This document shows positions 1-7,020 of a stretch of 64,000 nucleotides of DNA, piece after piece (the first letter of the stretch is position 1; each line of letters starts with the position of its first letter). The notes beneath the pieces are model-generated. The model worked only from the letters and a program-made list of their open reading frames with translations, had not been told where the DNA came from and did no database searches. The stretch is from Candidatus Obscuribacterales bacterium (lineage in GTDB: Bacteria > Cyanobacteriota > Vampirovibrionia > Obscuribacterales > Obscuribacteraceae), in NCBI GenBank assembly GCA_020054205.1, contig JAGVLS010000045.1:1-64000 (forward strand), written 5' to 3'. Position numbers and translations under genes: made by a program.

Positions 1-375
<375 letters not shown>

Positions 376-413
376 TACTTACTGTAAGCCAGACACTCAT
401 AATATGCAGTTTT

Positions 414-487
414 CAGGGTAATTGAACCCTGACAAGATTTGTAATCGTATCGCGCTCAGGGATGAAGCGCATAACAAATACGATTAC
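414..487 (+). other. 23S-5S spacer with two rRNA processing hairpins
   Basis: Two perfect inverted repeats lie between 23S and 5S. The first is CAGGGT/ACCCTG (414-419 with 426-431). The second is a 10-bp stem, GTAATCGTAT/ATACGATTAC (441-450 with 478-487), whose loop contains a further CGCGCT/AGCGC pairing. Stems of this kind around rRNAs are normally RNase III or maturation substrates. That role is inferred; the pairing is seen. Confidence 0.6.
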
Positions 488-495
488 GAAAAAAG

Positions 496-612
496 TCTTG
501 GTGCTGATGCGGCCGGAACACACCCGTTCCCATCCCGAACACGAAGGTAAAGACGGTCAGCAGCGACAATACTTGGTGGGAGACTGCCCGGAAAGATAGC
601 CCAGCGCCAGGT
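496..612 (+). rRNA. rrf: 5S ribosomal RNA
   Basis: A sequence of about 117 bases has 5S hallmarks. The conserved CCCATCCCGAACACG block is in loop B/helix III, and the ends pair with each other (CTTGGTGCTG at 497-506 against CAGCGCCAGG near 602-611, with wobble pairs). It lies 120 bases behind the 23S end in the usual operon order and is followed at once by an intrinsic terminator. Confidence 0.95.
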
Positions 613-680
613 TTATTTTAAAAGCCCCGTAAGTGATTGCTTGCGGGGCTTTTTGTTTTATTGATTGAGCACTTGCCTAT
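602..680 (+). repeat. 5S-tail/terminator repeat, copy 1 (parental)
   Basis: This is the parental copy: the last bases of 5S rRNA (CAGCGCCAGG), TTTATTTTAAAAG, the terminator hairpin, and the downstream GCACTTGCCT. The other two copies at 1668-1738 and 2299-2378 keep the same order of elements with substitutions. Confidence 0.75.
621..656 (+). terminator. rRNA operon intrinsic terminator
   Basis: AGCCCCGTAAG and CTTGCGGGGCT form an 11-bp stem with one wobble pair around a short loop, followed by TTTTTGTTTT. It sits 9 bases behind the 5S gene, so it should end the rRNA transcript. Degraded copies of this terminator recur at about 1685-1722 and 2320-2357. Confidence 0.9.
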
Positions 681-812
681 ATAACTTATTGGGAGCAGGT
701 CCCCAAAGCGCGCTTTCCTTGTCATAGCTGCTTTCAGATGACTTTTACGCCAAAAGGTTGCCTTTTTACGCCTTTGTTGCCATAATAATTTCATATGCAT
801 GGAGTGAGAAAA

Positions 813-1031
813 ATGGCTAAAACAATTAAACTATCGGATGAACTTATAGACGAAGCTCACAGATGGGGCAATGTATATAGCCGCTCTGCTCCTAAGCAAA
901 TAGAATATTGGTCACGCATTGGTAAAATTGCCGAGGAAAATCCTGACTTGCCATATAATTTTATTAAAGACATCCTCATGGCTAAGCAAGAAGTTAAAGA
1001 CAAGCAAACGAAACCATACAAACTTGGTTAG
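813..1031 (+). CDS. ParD-like type II antitoxin
   Basis: A 72-residue protein that resembles the ParD-like antitoxin family. The N-terminus (AKTIKLSDELIDEA) has the typical ribbon-helix-helix beta-strand and first helix, which would bind operator DNA as a dimer. The C-terminal tail (from about residue 50) is lysine-rich and would wrap the toxin. I chose the ATG at 813 because GGAG at 801-804 lies 8 bases upstream; an earlier ATG at 795 has no such site. The stop is 5 bases before the RelE-type toxin gene, so the two are very likely co-transcribed. It lies in the accessory block behind the rRNA terminator. Confidence 0.75.
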   Translation: MAKTIKLSDELIDEAHRWGNVYSRSAPKQIEYWSRIGKIAEENPDLPYNFIKDILMAKQEVKDKQTKPYKLG

Positions 1032-1036
1032 TATCT

Positions 1037-1321
1037 ATGCATATCTTGCAAACAACCTCTTTTCAAAAAGCTGTAAATAAGCTTCATGCCAATCAAAAAA
1101 AAGATCTAGATATTGCAGTAAAAGCAATTAGGAAAAATCCAGTGATCGGAGATAAGAAAGTTGGTGATCTTTCAGATGTATATATTTACAAATTTAAAAT
1201 AGCTAAACAGCTTAAATTACTTGCCTACACTTATGAAGCACGATCCAAAACATTGATACTCCTTGCCATAGGCTCGCACGAGAATTTTTATCGTGATTTA
1301 AAAAAATCATATAAAACTTAG
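1037..1321 (+). CDS. RelE/ParE-superfamily toxin
   Basis: A 94-residue protein with the short alpha-alpha-beta layout of RelE/ParE toxins. It opens with a helix containing TTSFQKAVNKL, has a central basic segment, and closes with the core strands ending in LLAIGSHENFYRDLKK, where His and Tyr near the C-terminus are typical of YafQ/HigB-type mRNA interferases. Whether it cleaves ribosome-bound mRNA or poisons gyrase like ParE cannot be told from sequence. The gene starts 5 bases after the antitoxin stop, which is the usual antitoxin-first operon. It appears complete. Confidence 0.7.
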   Translation: MHILQTTSFQKAVNKLHANQKKDLDIAVKAIRKNPVIGDKKVGDLSDVYIYKFKIAKQLKLLAYTYEARSKTLILLAIGSHENFYRDLKKSYKT

Positions 1322-1359
1322 GTTCTTTCAAGTCCCATTTTTACTGTTATCTCAGCTAA

Positions 1360-1697
1360 AACGTTTGTGCACGCAACTATATTCAATCTAAAGCTGAAAT
1401 GATTAAAAATGCTGATTATATGGGCTTACCCAAAAAGCTAAAGCTGTAGTCGAAAAACTAATAAAAGGTAATTTGCCAAAAAATATTACTCTATATGGTG
1501 GTGAAAATTATATTTGTGATCATATAGATTTTGCGCCTGGACGTACATTGGTTTTTCTCAAAAAGCGTAATGGTTTTCTTGTGGGCTCAAACTGGAATGC
1601 ATCTGTGTGCCCAATTAAAGATGGTAAATTAGATTGGTACACTGGAAAGAACCGCTTCAGTAAACAGCCACAGGATGAATCTATAAAAGCCCCGTAA
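1360..1697 (+). pseudogene. Remnant of an unknown protein, frameshifted
   Basis: Two overlapping reading frames read as one broken protein. The frame from 1360 ends near KAEMIKNADYMGL. The second frame picks up around 1430 (TQKAKAVVEKLIKGNLP) and runs to 1697. A single-base change around the CCCAAAAAG run at about 1428-1437 would join them. The second half has a compact beta-rich look (IDFAPGRTLVFLKK, then CPIKDGKLDWY). There is no convincing start or ribosome site; a TTG at 1473 could only start the second half. The last residues are encoded by the second terminator copy, so the natural C-terminus is missing as well. I do not recognise the family. Confidence 0.4.
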
Positions 1698-1738
1698 GTG
1701 ACTACTTGCAGGGCTTTTTGTTTGCACTTGCCTTTATG
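1668..1738 (+). repeat. 5S-tail/terminator repeat, copy 2
   Basis: This stretch reads CAGCCACAGG, then AAAAGCCCCGTAAGTGA, a loop, CAGGGCTTTTTG and GCACTTGCCT. It matches copy 1 element by element. The hairpin is weakened but keeps the T-run. It separates the first toxin-antitoxin module from the second. Confidence 0.65.
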
Positions 1739-1783
1739 TCTTGACTTGTGATACACTGAATACAGTGAATACAGTGAATACAT
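1728..1783 (+). promoter_or_regulatory. Promoter and tandem operator of second TA module
   Basis: A plausible -35 (TTGCCT, 1728-1733) and -10 (TACACT, 1752-1757) are 18 bases apart. Immediately downstream are tandem 9-base repeats, GAATACAGT at 1758-1766 and 1767-1775, then GAATACAT at 1776-1783. Repeats overlapping the transcription start are what a ribbon-helix-helix antitoxin would bind for autoregulation. The repeats are seen; the operator role is inferred. Confidence 0.5.
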
Positions 1784-1800
1784 ATATTACAGAAAGTTTT

Positions 1801-2028
1801 ATGGCAACCTCAATCCGTTTACCTGATGAAATAGAAAACCGCCTTGAATTTCTCGCTCGTCAAACAGGGCGGACTAAGGCTTTTTATATTCGTGAAATGA
1901 TTATGGATAAGATTGATGATATGGAAGATTATTATCTGGCTGCCTCTATACTAGAAAATGTTCGCAAAGGTAAAGAAGCTACTTTTACGTCTCAAAAAGT
2001 GAGAAAAGATCTTGGCTTGGACGATTAG
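1801..2028 (+). CDS. RelB/CopG-type antitoxin (module 1)
   Basis: A 75-residue ribbon-helix-helix antitoxin. The DNA-binding half reads TSIRLPDEIENRLEFLA followed by TGRTKAFYIREMI. The acidic second half (IDDMEDYYLAASILE) would bind the toxin. I placed the start at the ATG at 1801 because conserved RHH sequence begins there and the longer frame from 1741 is encoded by operator repeats. The toxin start lies inside the end of this gene (17-base overlap), so translation is coupled. It is a clear homologue of the antitoxin at 37080-37292. Confidence 0.85.
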   Translation: MATSIRLPDEIENRLEFLARQTGRTKAFYIREMIMDKIDDMEDYYLAASILENVRKGKEATFTSQKVRKDLGLDD

Positions 2029-2278
2029 TTATACAGCTAGCGCTAAGCAGTCACTCAAAAAATTAGATAAGCAAATTGCTCGCCGAATTATAGATTATCT
2101 TGATGAACGCGTTAGTACTTCAGATAATCCGCGTAGTACAGGAAAAGCATTAACAGGACCACTTGGTTCTTTTTGGCGCTATCGAGTTGGAGATTATAGA
2201 GTCATTTGTGATATTCAAGACGACAGAGTAATTGTCTTGGTTGTGCAAATAGCCCATCGCAAAAATACCTACAGATAA
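2012..2278 (+). CDS. RelE-family toxin (module 1)
   Basis: An 88-residue RelE-type mRNA interferase candidate. The segment SAKQSLKKLDKQIARRI forms the first helices. The hallmark FWRYRVGDYRVICDI segment is at about residues 53-68, and the conserved C-terminal AHRKNTYR carries the His/Arg/Tyr cluster used in catalysis by many RelE proteins. It starts at TTG (2012), 17 bases before the antitoxin stop; no ATG fits. The same TTG start and the same 17-base overlap occur in the homologous module at 37276. It should act in the cytoplasm on translating ribosomes and be neutralised by the upstream antitoxin. Confidence 0.85.
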   Translation: MAWTISYTASAKQSLKKLDKQIARRIIDYLDERVSTSDNPRSTGKALTGPLGSFWRYRVGDYRVICDIQDDRVIVLVVQIAHRKNTYR

Positions 2279-2298
2279 TCTAATTCCATCTATGGAAT

Positions 2299-2378
2299 CT
2301 AGCACCAGGTTTATTTTTAAAAGCCTCGTAAGTGATTGCTTATGGGCTTTTTTGTTTTATGGACTTTTGCCTTTTTTA
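2299..2378 (+). repeat. 5S-tail/terminator repeat, copy 3
   Basis: This stretch reads AGCACCAGGTTTATTTTTAAAAG, then CTCGTAAGTGATTGCTTATGGG, then CTTTTTTGTTTTAT, and matches copy 1 over roughly 75 bases, including the 5S 3' tail. The hairpin is degraded but still followed by a T-run. It closes the second TA module and directly abuts the truncated Fic fragment. Confidence 0.7.
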
Positions 2379-2383
2379 TAAGC

Positions 2384-2572
2384 GGCAATGGTCGCCACAC
2401 ACGTCTAATAGCCGACTTGATGATGTTTTATGCTGGGCATAGTCGATTTACATGGGGCGGGCATAAACCGATAGACGCAGAAGGGCAAACTAGAGATCGG
2501 TATTTACGAGCACTTAGAAAAGCTGATGCTGGAATTTATAATGAGTTGATTCAATTTGCAATAGCTGATTGA
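2384..2572 (+). pseudogene. C-terminal remnant of a Fic-domain protein
   Basis: Only the C-terminal third of a Fic/Doc-type protein remains. The fragment begins inside the Fic motif (GNGRHTRLIADL, from HPFxxGNGR) and continues through RFTWGG and a helix ending YLRALRKADAGIYNELIQFA. This tail is what I know from the mobile mystery protein B group, which is often on mobile elements. The conserved HPF part and everything upstream are missing and replaced by terminator copy 3, so the active site is broken. Without the catalytic His it cannot be an active AMP-transferase. The open frame continues upstream to 2336 only through repeat sequence. Confidence 0.7.
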
Positions 2573-2650
2573 TTTCTTCTCGATAATAGCCTTTTTCGAA
2601 TTTCCCATGTCTTCTGGATAAGTTTGACTATGAATTTGTAATCTATAAAC

Positions 2651-3577
2651 TTGCTTGTTCCAATTTTGGTGTTAAGTTATTCGTACGCGCATCAAATTAC
2701 TATGGGCAATTTCCTTTCTCGCCTGGCACTTTTACCAGTATTAGCCGCTATATTATTCATTTGCTATATCATTTCAATTATCCTATTAGCTCTTATGATA
2801 GATGTATGCTGCGTAAGCTACACGGTTTTACCCAAAGCTTTTGGTCTATCATATGTTCAGCATGGCTGCGTTTTTGATCCATATTTTCACACTCCTGGAG
2901 CTTACTGGTACACGCTTATATACATACTCTATCCATTTATTTGTGGAGTCTTGCTTTTATATGCTTGGCAAAAATGGATCAATATAAATTTTGCATGGAT
3001 AATAAAGTTTCTGATCTGTTTATTTCTATCTGCTCTATGGTGTCTGATTATATTTAAAATAATTGGTGGAATTGCTTCATTGTTAATAATAGATCGCCTA
3101 GATTTCAATTTTTTCCTGAGCGATCTTCCGTTGGTATTGCCGCGAATGAACATACCAGCACTTTTCACTTTCACCATGAAAAACCCCTTTCTCAACAATT
3201 TCTATCTTGCAGAAGTTTTGTCAGAACCCTTTTACACAATATCCCTACCTATAGTTCTCTTTTTCTGGGGATATTGGTGGACAAAACACAGCTCAAAATC
3301 ATTGCCCACTATTTCAAAACTTTTTGTTTGCCCATTTCTCATTTTTCTCATAACATCCGAAATAATTGATTTGTGCAACATTACTCTTTTCGATTTCTCT
3401 TCTAGTACTGCAGATAAAAACTTCAACGTAACTTTTTCAATATTAGGGGCAATAATTTTCTTCTTTATCACGCAGGTAATAGTAAGCTTGCCAGTAAATA
3501 TTGTCCAGGCAGTTAAAGATTTTGTAAACGCAGGGAGCCAGCAACGCACTAAGGAGCATCTGGACACTGTTCAATAA
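2651..3577 (+). CDS. Multi-pass membrane protein of unknown function
   Basis: A protein of up to 308 residues dominated by hydrophobic segments. I count about seven likely membrane spans, at roughly residues 24-50, 85-106, 115-145, 195-212, 227-243 and 262-288 plus a weaker one. Aromatic-rich loops lie between them, and the C-terminus is short and polar. No catalytic motif or transporter signature is visible, and I do not recognise the family. The TTG at 2651 gives the full frame; the ATG at 2705 is an equally possible start because neither has a strong ribosome site. It lies in the accessory block and the gene remnant behind it is truncated, so it may be recently acquired. Confidence 0.5.
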   Translation: MLVPILVLSYSYAHQITMGNFLSRLALLPVLAAILFICYIISIILLALMIDVCCVSYTVLPKAFGLSYVQHGCVFDPYFHTPGAYWYTLIYILYPFICGVLLLYAWQKWININFAWIIKFLICLFLSALWCLIIFKIIGGIASLLIIDRLDFNFFLSDLPLVLPRMNIPALFTFTMKNPFLNNFYLAEVLSEPFYTISLPIVLFFWGYWWTKHSSKSLPTISKLFVCPFLIFLITSEIIDLCNITLFDFSSSTADKNFNVTFSILGAIIFFFITQVIVSLPVNIVQAVKDFVNAGSQQRTKEHLDTVQ

Positions 3578-3599
3578 TTCAAATATATTATCTAGGAAA

Positions 3600-4040
3600 G
3601 CAGCAAAGTTTTACACATCTATTTTTAAAAACTCAAAAATACTACGAATATCTCACTATGGAGAATCTGGTTTTGAAATTCATGGACAAAAGGCTGGCAC
3701 TATACTGACTGTAGTTTTTGAGCTTGATGGACAAGAATTTACAGCTTTAAATGGTGGTCCTATATTTAAATTCAGTGAAGCTATATCATTACAAGTATTT
3801 TGTGATTCACAAGAAGAAATAGATTATTACTGGGAAAAACTTTCCGAAGGTGGAGATCCACAATTTCATCAATGTGGTTGGCTAAAAGACAAATATGGAC
3901 TTTCCTGGCAAATAGTACCTAGTGTTTTAGGCGAAATGATAAGCAATCAAGATCCTAAAAAATCAAACAATGTCATGTCCGCACTGCTTAAAATGAAAAA
4001 GCTCGATATAGCAAAACTAAAACAAGCCTACAATAATTAG
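3600..4040 (+). pseudogene. N-truncated VOC/PhnB-like protein
   Basis: A 146-codon open frame without a start codon encodes most of a PhnB-like (3-demethylubiquinone-9 3-methyltransferase-type, VOC fold) protein. Visible family landmarks include AAKFYTSIFKNSKI, FTALNGGPIFKFSEAIS, EIDYYWEKLSEGGDP, CGWLKDKYGLSWQIVP and a tail MKKLDIAKLKQAY. The usual first 15-20 residues are missing. The frame is open upstream into the end of the membrane-protein gene but contains no ATG, GTG or TTG there, so it was probably cut by a deletion or insertion. The rest is undamaged, which suggests a recent event. Enzymes of this group often have no known substrate. Confidence 0.75.
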
Positions 4041-4125
4041 TCGGGATCTTAAAAACCTTTTTCAAACTCTCATCTATAATAACTACGTTTTTACTCACAA
4101 AGGCTCTATTGCTGACTTTCCACCA

Positions 4126-4407
4126 TTAGCCTTTAGCTATTTCTTTCTTGATTGTCCAATGAATTGCTAAAGCTGGTGTAAGCAATACAAATAAAACAAA
4201 AAATTTGACTTCAGTAAAAAAGCCAAGCATTAACCAGCGCATTTGTGTTTCATCCATATGATACATCTTATTAGCCATACCAAGCCAGCAATCCCAACAA
4301 CCGAAGGTAACAGCATAAGAAAAAAGAACAATACCAAAAGATATAAGCGCACTTCTCAGCAGAATGTTTCTTACCACCCGCAATGAATCTATTGTCATTT
4401 CAGTCAT
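4126..4407 (-). CDS. Small membrane protein, DUF6868-like
   Basis: A 93-residue protein with two hydrophobic spans at about residues 15-38 and 63-84. They are separated by a loop containing MYHMDETQMRW, which resembles the spacing in DUF6868 proteins. That assignment rests on the overall pattern only. The spans and charged C-terminus (IKKEIAKG) suggest an inner-membrane protein. It is a single gene downstream of rhodanese and separated from it by a strong terminator. The start is the ATG at 4407, just downstream (on the minus strand) of a GGAGATGA-like site. Confidence 0.55.
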   Translation of the reverse strand: MTEMTIDSLRVVRNILLRSALISFGIVLFSYAVTFGCWDCWLGMANKMYHMDETQMRWLMLGFFTEVKFFVLFVLLTPALAIHWTIKKEIAKG

Positions 4408-4478
4408 CTCCTAATTTCCATTTTGATTTTAGTAGCATCGAACATCTTTTTTGTAAATGGCACAATATACCATACAGT

Positions 4479-4511
4479 AAAAGCAGATTACCTAAAAAGT
4501 AATCTGCTTTT
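4479..4511 (-). terminator. Bidirectional-looking hairpin terminator
   Basis: A perfect 13-bp inverted repeat (AAAAGCAGATTAC/GTAATCTGCTTTT) surrounds a 7-base loop. A- and T-runs flank it on both strands. It lies 17 bases after the stop of the minus-strand rhodanese gene and should end that transcript. Confidence 0.85.
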
Positions 4512-4528
4512 ATCGAGAACCGCCTTAT

Positions 4529-4942
4529 TTATCCACAAGAAGATGTTGTACAGCTAGAACCTTTGCTTTTAGCTTGTATTTTTGCGTCCGTTGCTGCCCA
4601 TTCATCATAGCCACCAATTAATTCTTTAACCGGAAAGCCTTTTTTGGCTAAAGTCAAAGCACCTTTTGCTGCTAAATTACAAAGAAGATCATAACAATAC
4701 ACAATTGTTGTTTTATCTTTGCTTAGCTTAGATGCATACTGTTCTAATTCTTCAATAGAAACATTTACAGCTCCTGGCACATGTCCTTTTTCAAAATATT
4801 CTTTTGTACGTAAATCAATAATTTGCAATGGCTCATTAGCTTTTTGTGCATAATGCAAACCAATTGGACCAATTTCAAAAGCTAGTTTGCTTTCAAAATG
4901 TTTAACTGCTTCTTGTGTTTTATCTTGGGTATGTACTGTCAT
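4529..4942 (-). CDS. Rhodanese-domain sulfurtransferase
   Basis: A 137-residue single-domain rhodanese. It contains the substrate-loop sequence IIDLRTKEYFEKGHVPGAVN (residues 41-60), then VYCYDLLCNLAAKGA with the candidate persulfide Cys at 83, and the closing GGYDEWAA near 109-116. The loop after Cys83 lacks the CRxGxR arginines of thiosulfate sulfurtransferases, so the sulfur donor is unclear. A Cys-rich tail (SSCTTSSCG) may bind metal or sulfur. It is divergently transcribed from the HxlR-type regulator at 5112. In many bacteria such a regulator controls the adjacent sulfur, thiol or aldehyde stress gene, so HxlR probably regulates it. Confidence 0.85.
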   Translation of the reverse strand: MTVHTQDKTQEAVKHFESKLAFEIGPIGLHYAQKANEPLQIIDLRTKEYFEKGHVPGAVNVSIEELEQYASKLSKDKTTIVYCYDLLCNLAAKGALTLAKKGFPVKELIGGYDEWAATDAKIQAKSKGSSCTTSSCG

Positions 4943-5043
4943 TGTTAAAACCTCTTTTCATGTCTTATTTTTGAGTTGCAACTTTCTTATACCCATAATA
5001 GAATTGCTAGTATTCAAACGCAAGAAGGCACCAAAAAGTAATG

Positions 5044-5063
5044 TAGTATCCATTTTGATACTA
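5044..5063. promoter_or_regulatory. Inverted repeat, likely HxlR operator
   Basis: TAGTATC and GATACTA form a perfect 7-bp inverted repeat with a 6-base spacer. It lies between the divergent rhodanese and HxlR genes. HxlR-family dimers bind AT-rich palindromes containing GTATC/GATAC half-sites, so this is a good candidate for the site controlling both genes. The repeat is seen; the binding is inferred. Confidence 0.6.
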
Positions 5064-5111
5064 TTTAATAGCAGCAAGGTTTTTAGATAAATAATAAAGG
5101 ATACATCTCTT

Positions 5112-5519
5112 ATGCATGACAAGTTTGATTGCCCAATTATGTCAACCATGGCCATGATTTCAGATAAATGGAAAGTGTTAATCATATGCAAATTACGTAA
5201 TGGCAAAATGCGCTTCAATGAATTGATGAAAGCCTTACAAGGCATTACTCAAAGAGTACTTACTCATCAATTGCGTGAATTAGAATCTGATGGCTTAGTT
5301 TCTCGCAAAGTATTTCCAGAAGTGCCACCAAGAGTTGAATATTCATTGACTCATTTAGGAACAACTTTAGTTCCTGCTTTAGAGCAACTAGAAAATTGGG
5401 CAAAAGAACATTCAACTGAAATTTTAAATGCACGCCGACTAGCAATAAAAACTATTTCTGGTGATTGCACAAAAGAGTTACAAGTTAAACCAAAACAAAA
5501 TGCCGGTAAAACAAACTAA
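5112..5519 (+). CDS. HxlR-family transcriptional regulator
   Basis: A 135-residue winged-helix regulator. The HxlR pattern is clear: an N-terminal Cys (FDCPI, Cys7), then ISDKWKVLIICKLRNGKMRFNEL, then GITQRVLTHQLRELESDGLV with the recognition helix, and the wing RKVFPEVPPRVEYSLT. The N-terminal Cys is the redox- or electrophile-sensing residue in relatives such as HypR/YodB, so a thiol-stress signal is plausible. The C-terminus extends about 20 polar residues beyond the domain. It is divergent from the rhodanese gene, with an operator-like palindrome between them. Confidence 0.9.
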   Translation: MHDKFDCPIMSTMAMISDKWKVLIICKLRNGKMRFNELMKALQGITQRVLTHQLRELESDGLVSRKVFPEVPPRVEYSLTHLGTTLVPALEQLENWAKEHSTEILNARRLAIKTISGDCTKELQVKPKQNAGKTN

Positions 5520-5739
5520 TGCCAAACTAAATGCACAGATGCAAAGTGATTTTTGCTAGCCGTTATCAAGTATTTATATAAAAGAAAAAACATAGTCTTC
5601 ACAACTTGTCCTTTCTATTGCAATTTACGCTTTAAGAGCATTTCATAGGTTATTATTTACCTTTCTTGAAAAGCTTGATTTATGGTATAACAACACAGGT
5701 AAATGATTTCTGATTAAGTCTTATATTGGTGACAAGTAA

Positions 5740-7020
5740 GTGTTGAATGCGAAGAAGGTAAATGCCGCATACAGGATACTTGCCTGTAGCATCCTTATTA
5801 ATTTAGCCGTATCACCTTTTGCCGCAATGGCAGAAGTAAGTGATATCACCATATCTGTACCTGCCGATACAGCTCAAGCCACTAGCAGCCGCCAAGCAGA
5901 GAACAATCAATTTGATTTTTCTCTCAAAGCTACTCGCAATACATATATTTCTCCACCGCAAAGATTAGAAGAACTAGTTAAAATAGCTATTGATCGTAGT
6001 GAGCAAGCACAACAATTAAATCAAAAAGCTAGCAAAAAATTTAAAAATATAAGAAAAGTAGCTCGACGAGTAAAATCAATGGCTCAATTTGCTACTGCCT
6101 ACCAAGGATTTGCATCATCGAGTGAAGCTGCCGATATAATTCTCTCTGAAAAGCTAAAGCTCAAACATGCCAATGCTATTGAATATGTGCAACAAAAACA
6201 ATTAGATGAAATGCACACTAAATTATTTATGTCGATGAGCCAGATAGCACAAGGCGTCGGCATTACAAATAATGAACAGCGTCGAGAAAAAATTATTGCC
6301 GCTGGCACTGCCGAAATGGAAAAACTTGTTGGCAAAGAAGAAACAGACAAAACACTTTCTTTAATGACTGCTTGGTCAAAGAATGCTTCCGTACCTGAGT
6401 CTACATTTTCTCAAGACTCATGGGATGTAATGGAAACACAAGGCAAGTCTAATCAAATTCTTACATCCGCACTTAAAGATGATTCAGTAGTAAAAGCAAT
6501 CGAAGCTCGTTTGCATAAATTTAACCATCGTAGTAATTTTGCACGCGCTACATCGAAAATAGTCAATACTAGTTTAAGCGTAGCTATGTTTAGCCCCACT
6601 TTAATTGCCCCTGCTGCCCAAGTAGCACAGCTTGTATTTGTTGCTCTTACTGGCGGACCAGAAGAAGAAAAGCTTTTGAAAGAAGTTTATTTAGATCGTT
6701 GTTTTGAAAGTCGTTTTAAACGCTTGAACACTGAAGCTTCTTTAGCTATAAACAATTACAATATGGCAATTTTAACTAAAAACCCAGCTCTACTTCTTTG
6801 TAGCGAGTCTATGTTAGCGCAAATGGCAGGCAGAACACCTGCTGAGCAAGTATTAGGACAAGCTATGATTTTACCGGCTGAACAAGTAAAGCCAGTAGAG
6901 ATTACTTTAAAGCAGCCCAAAAAAGAAAAGAAAGTTGCCAAAGAAAAAATGGTTGAAAAAGAAAACAAGTCTGATCGGCAAGCAACAAATACTTCTAACC
7001 AACAAGAAAAATTGTATTAG
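5740..7020 (+). CDS. Exported protein of unknown function
   Basis: A 426-residue protein with an N-terminal signal peptide (hydrophobic about residues 12-30, cleavage likely after AMA near residue 31). The mature part is mostly alpha-helical with long stretches rich in Ala, Lys and Gln (about residues 70-200). One hydrophobic stretch lies around 285-305, and the C-terminal tail from about 390 is a highly charged Lys/Glu run, probably disordered. No catalytic motif is visible and I do not recognise it. It starts at TTG (5740). The stop overlaps the stop of the convergent TPR lipoprotein gene in the sequence TTAG. Confidence 0.7.
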   Translation: MLNAKKVNAAYRILACSILINLAVSPFAAMAEVSDITISVPADTAQATSSRQAENNQFDFSLKATRNTYISPPQRLEELVKIAIDRSEQAQQLNQKASKKFKNIRKVARRVKSMAQFATAYQGFASSSEAADIILSEKLKLKHANAIEYVQQKQLDEMHTKLFMSMSQIAQGVGITNNEQRREKIIAAGTAEMEKLVGKEETDKTLSLMTAWSKNASVPESTFSQDSWDVMETQGKSNQILTSALKDDSVVKAIEARLHKFNHRSNFARATSKIVNTSLSVAMFSPTLIAPAAQVAQLVFVALTGGPEEEKLLKEVYLDRCFESRFKRLNTEASLAINNYNMAILTKNPALLLCSESMLAQMAGRTPAEQVLGQAMILPAEQVKPVEITLKQPKKEKKVAKEKMVEKENKSDRQATNTSNQQEKLY

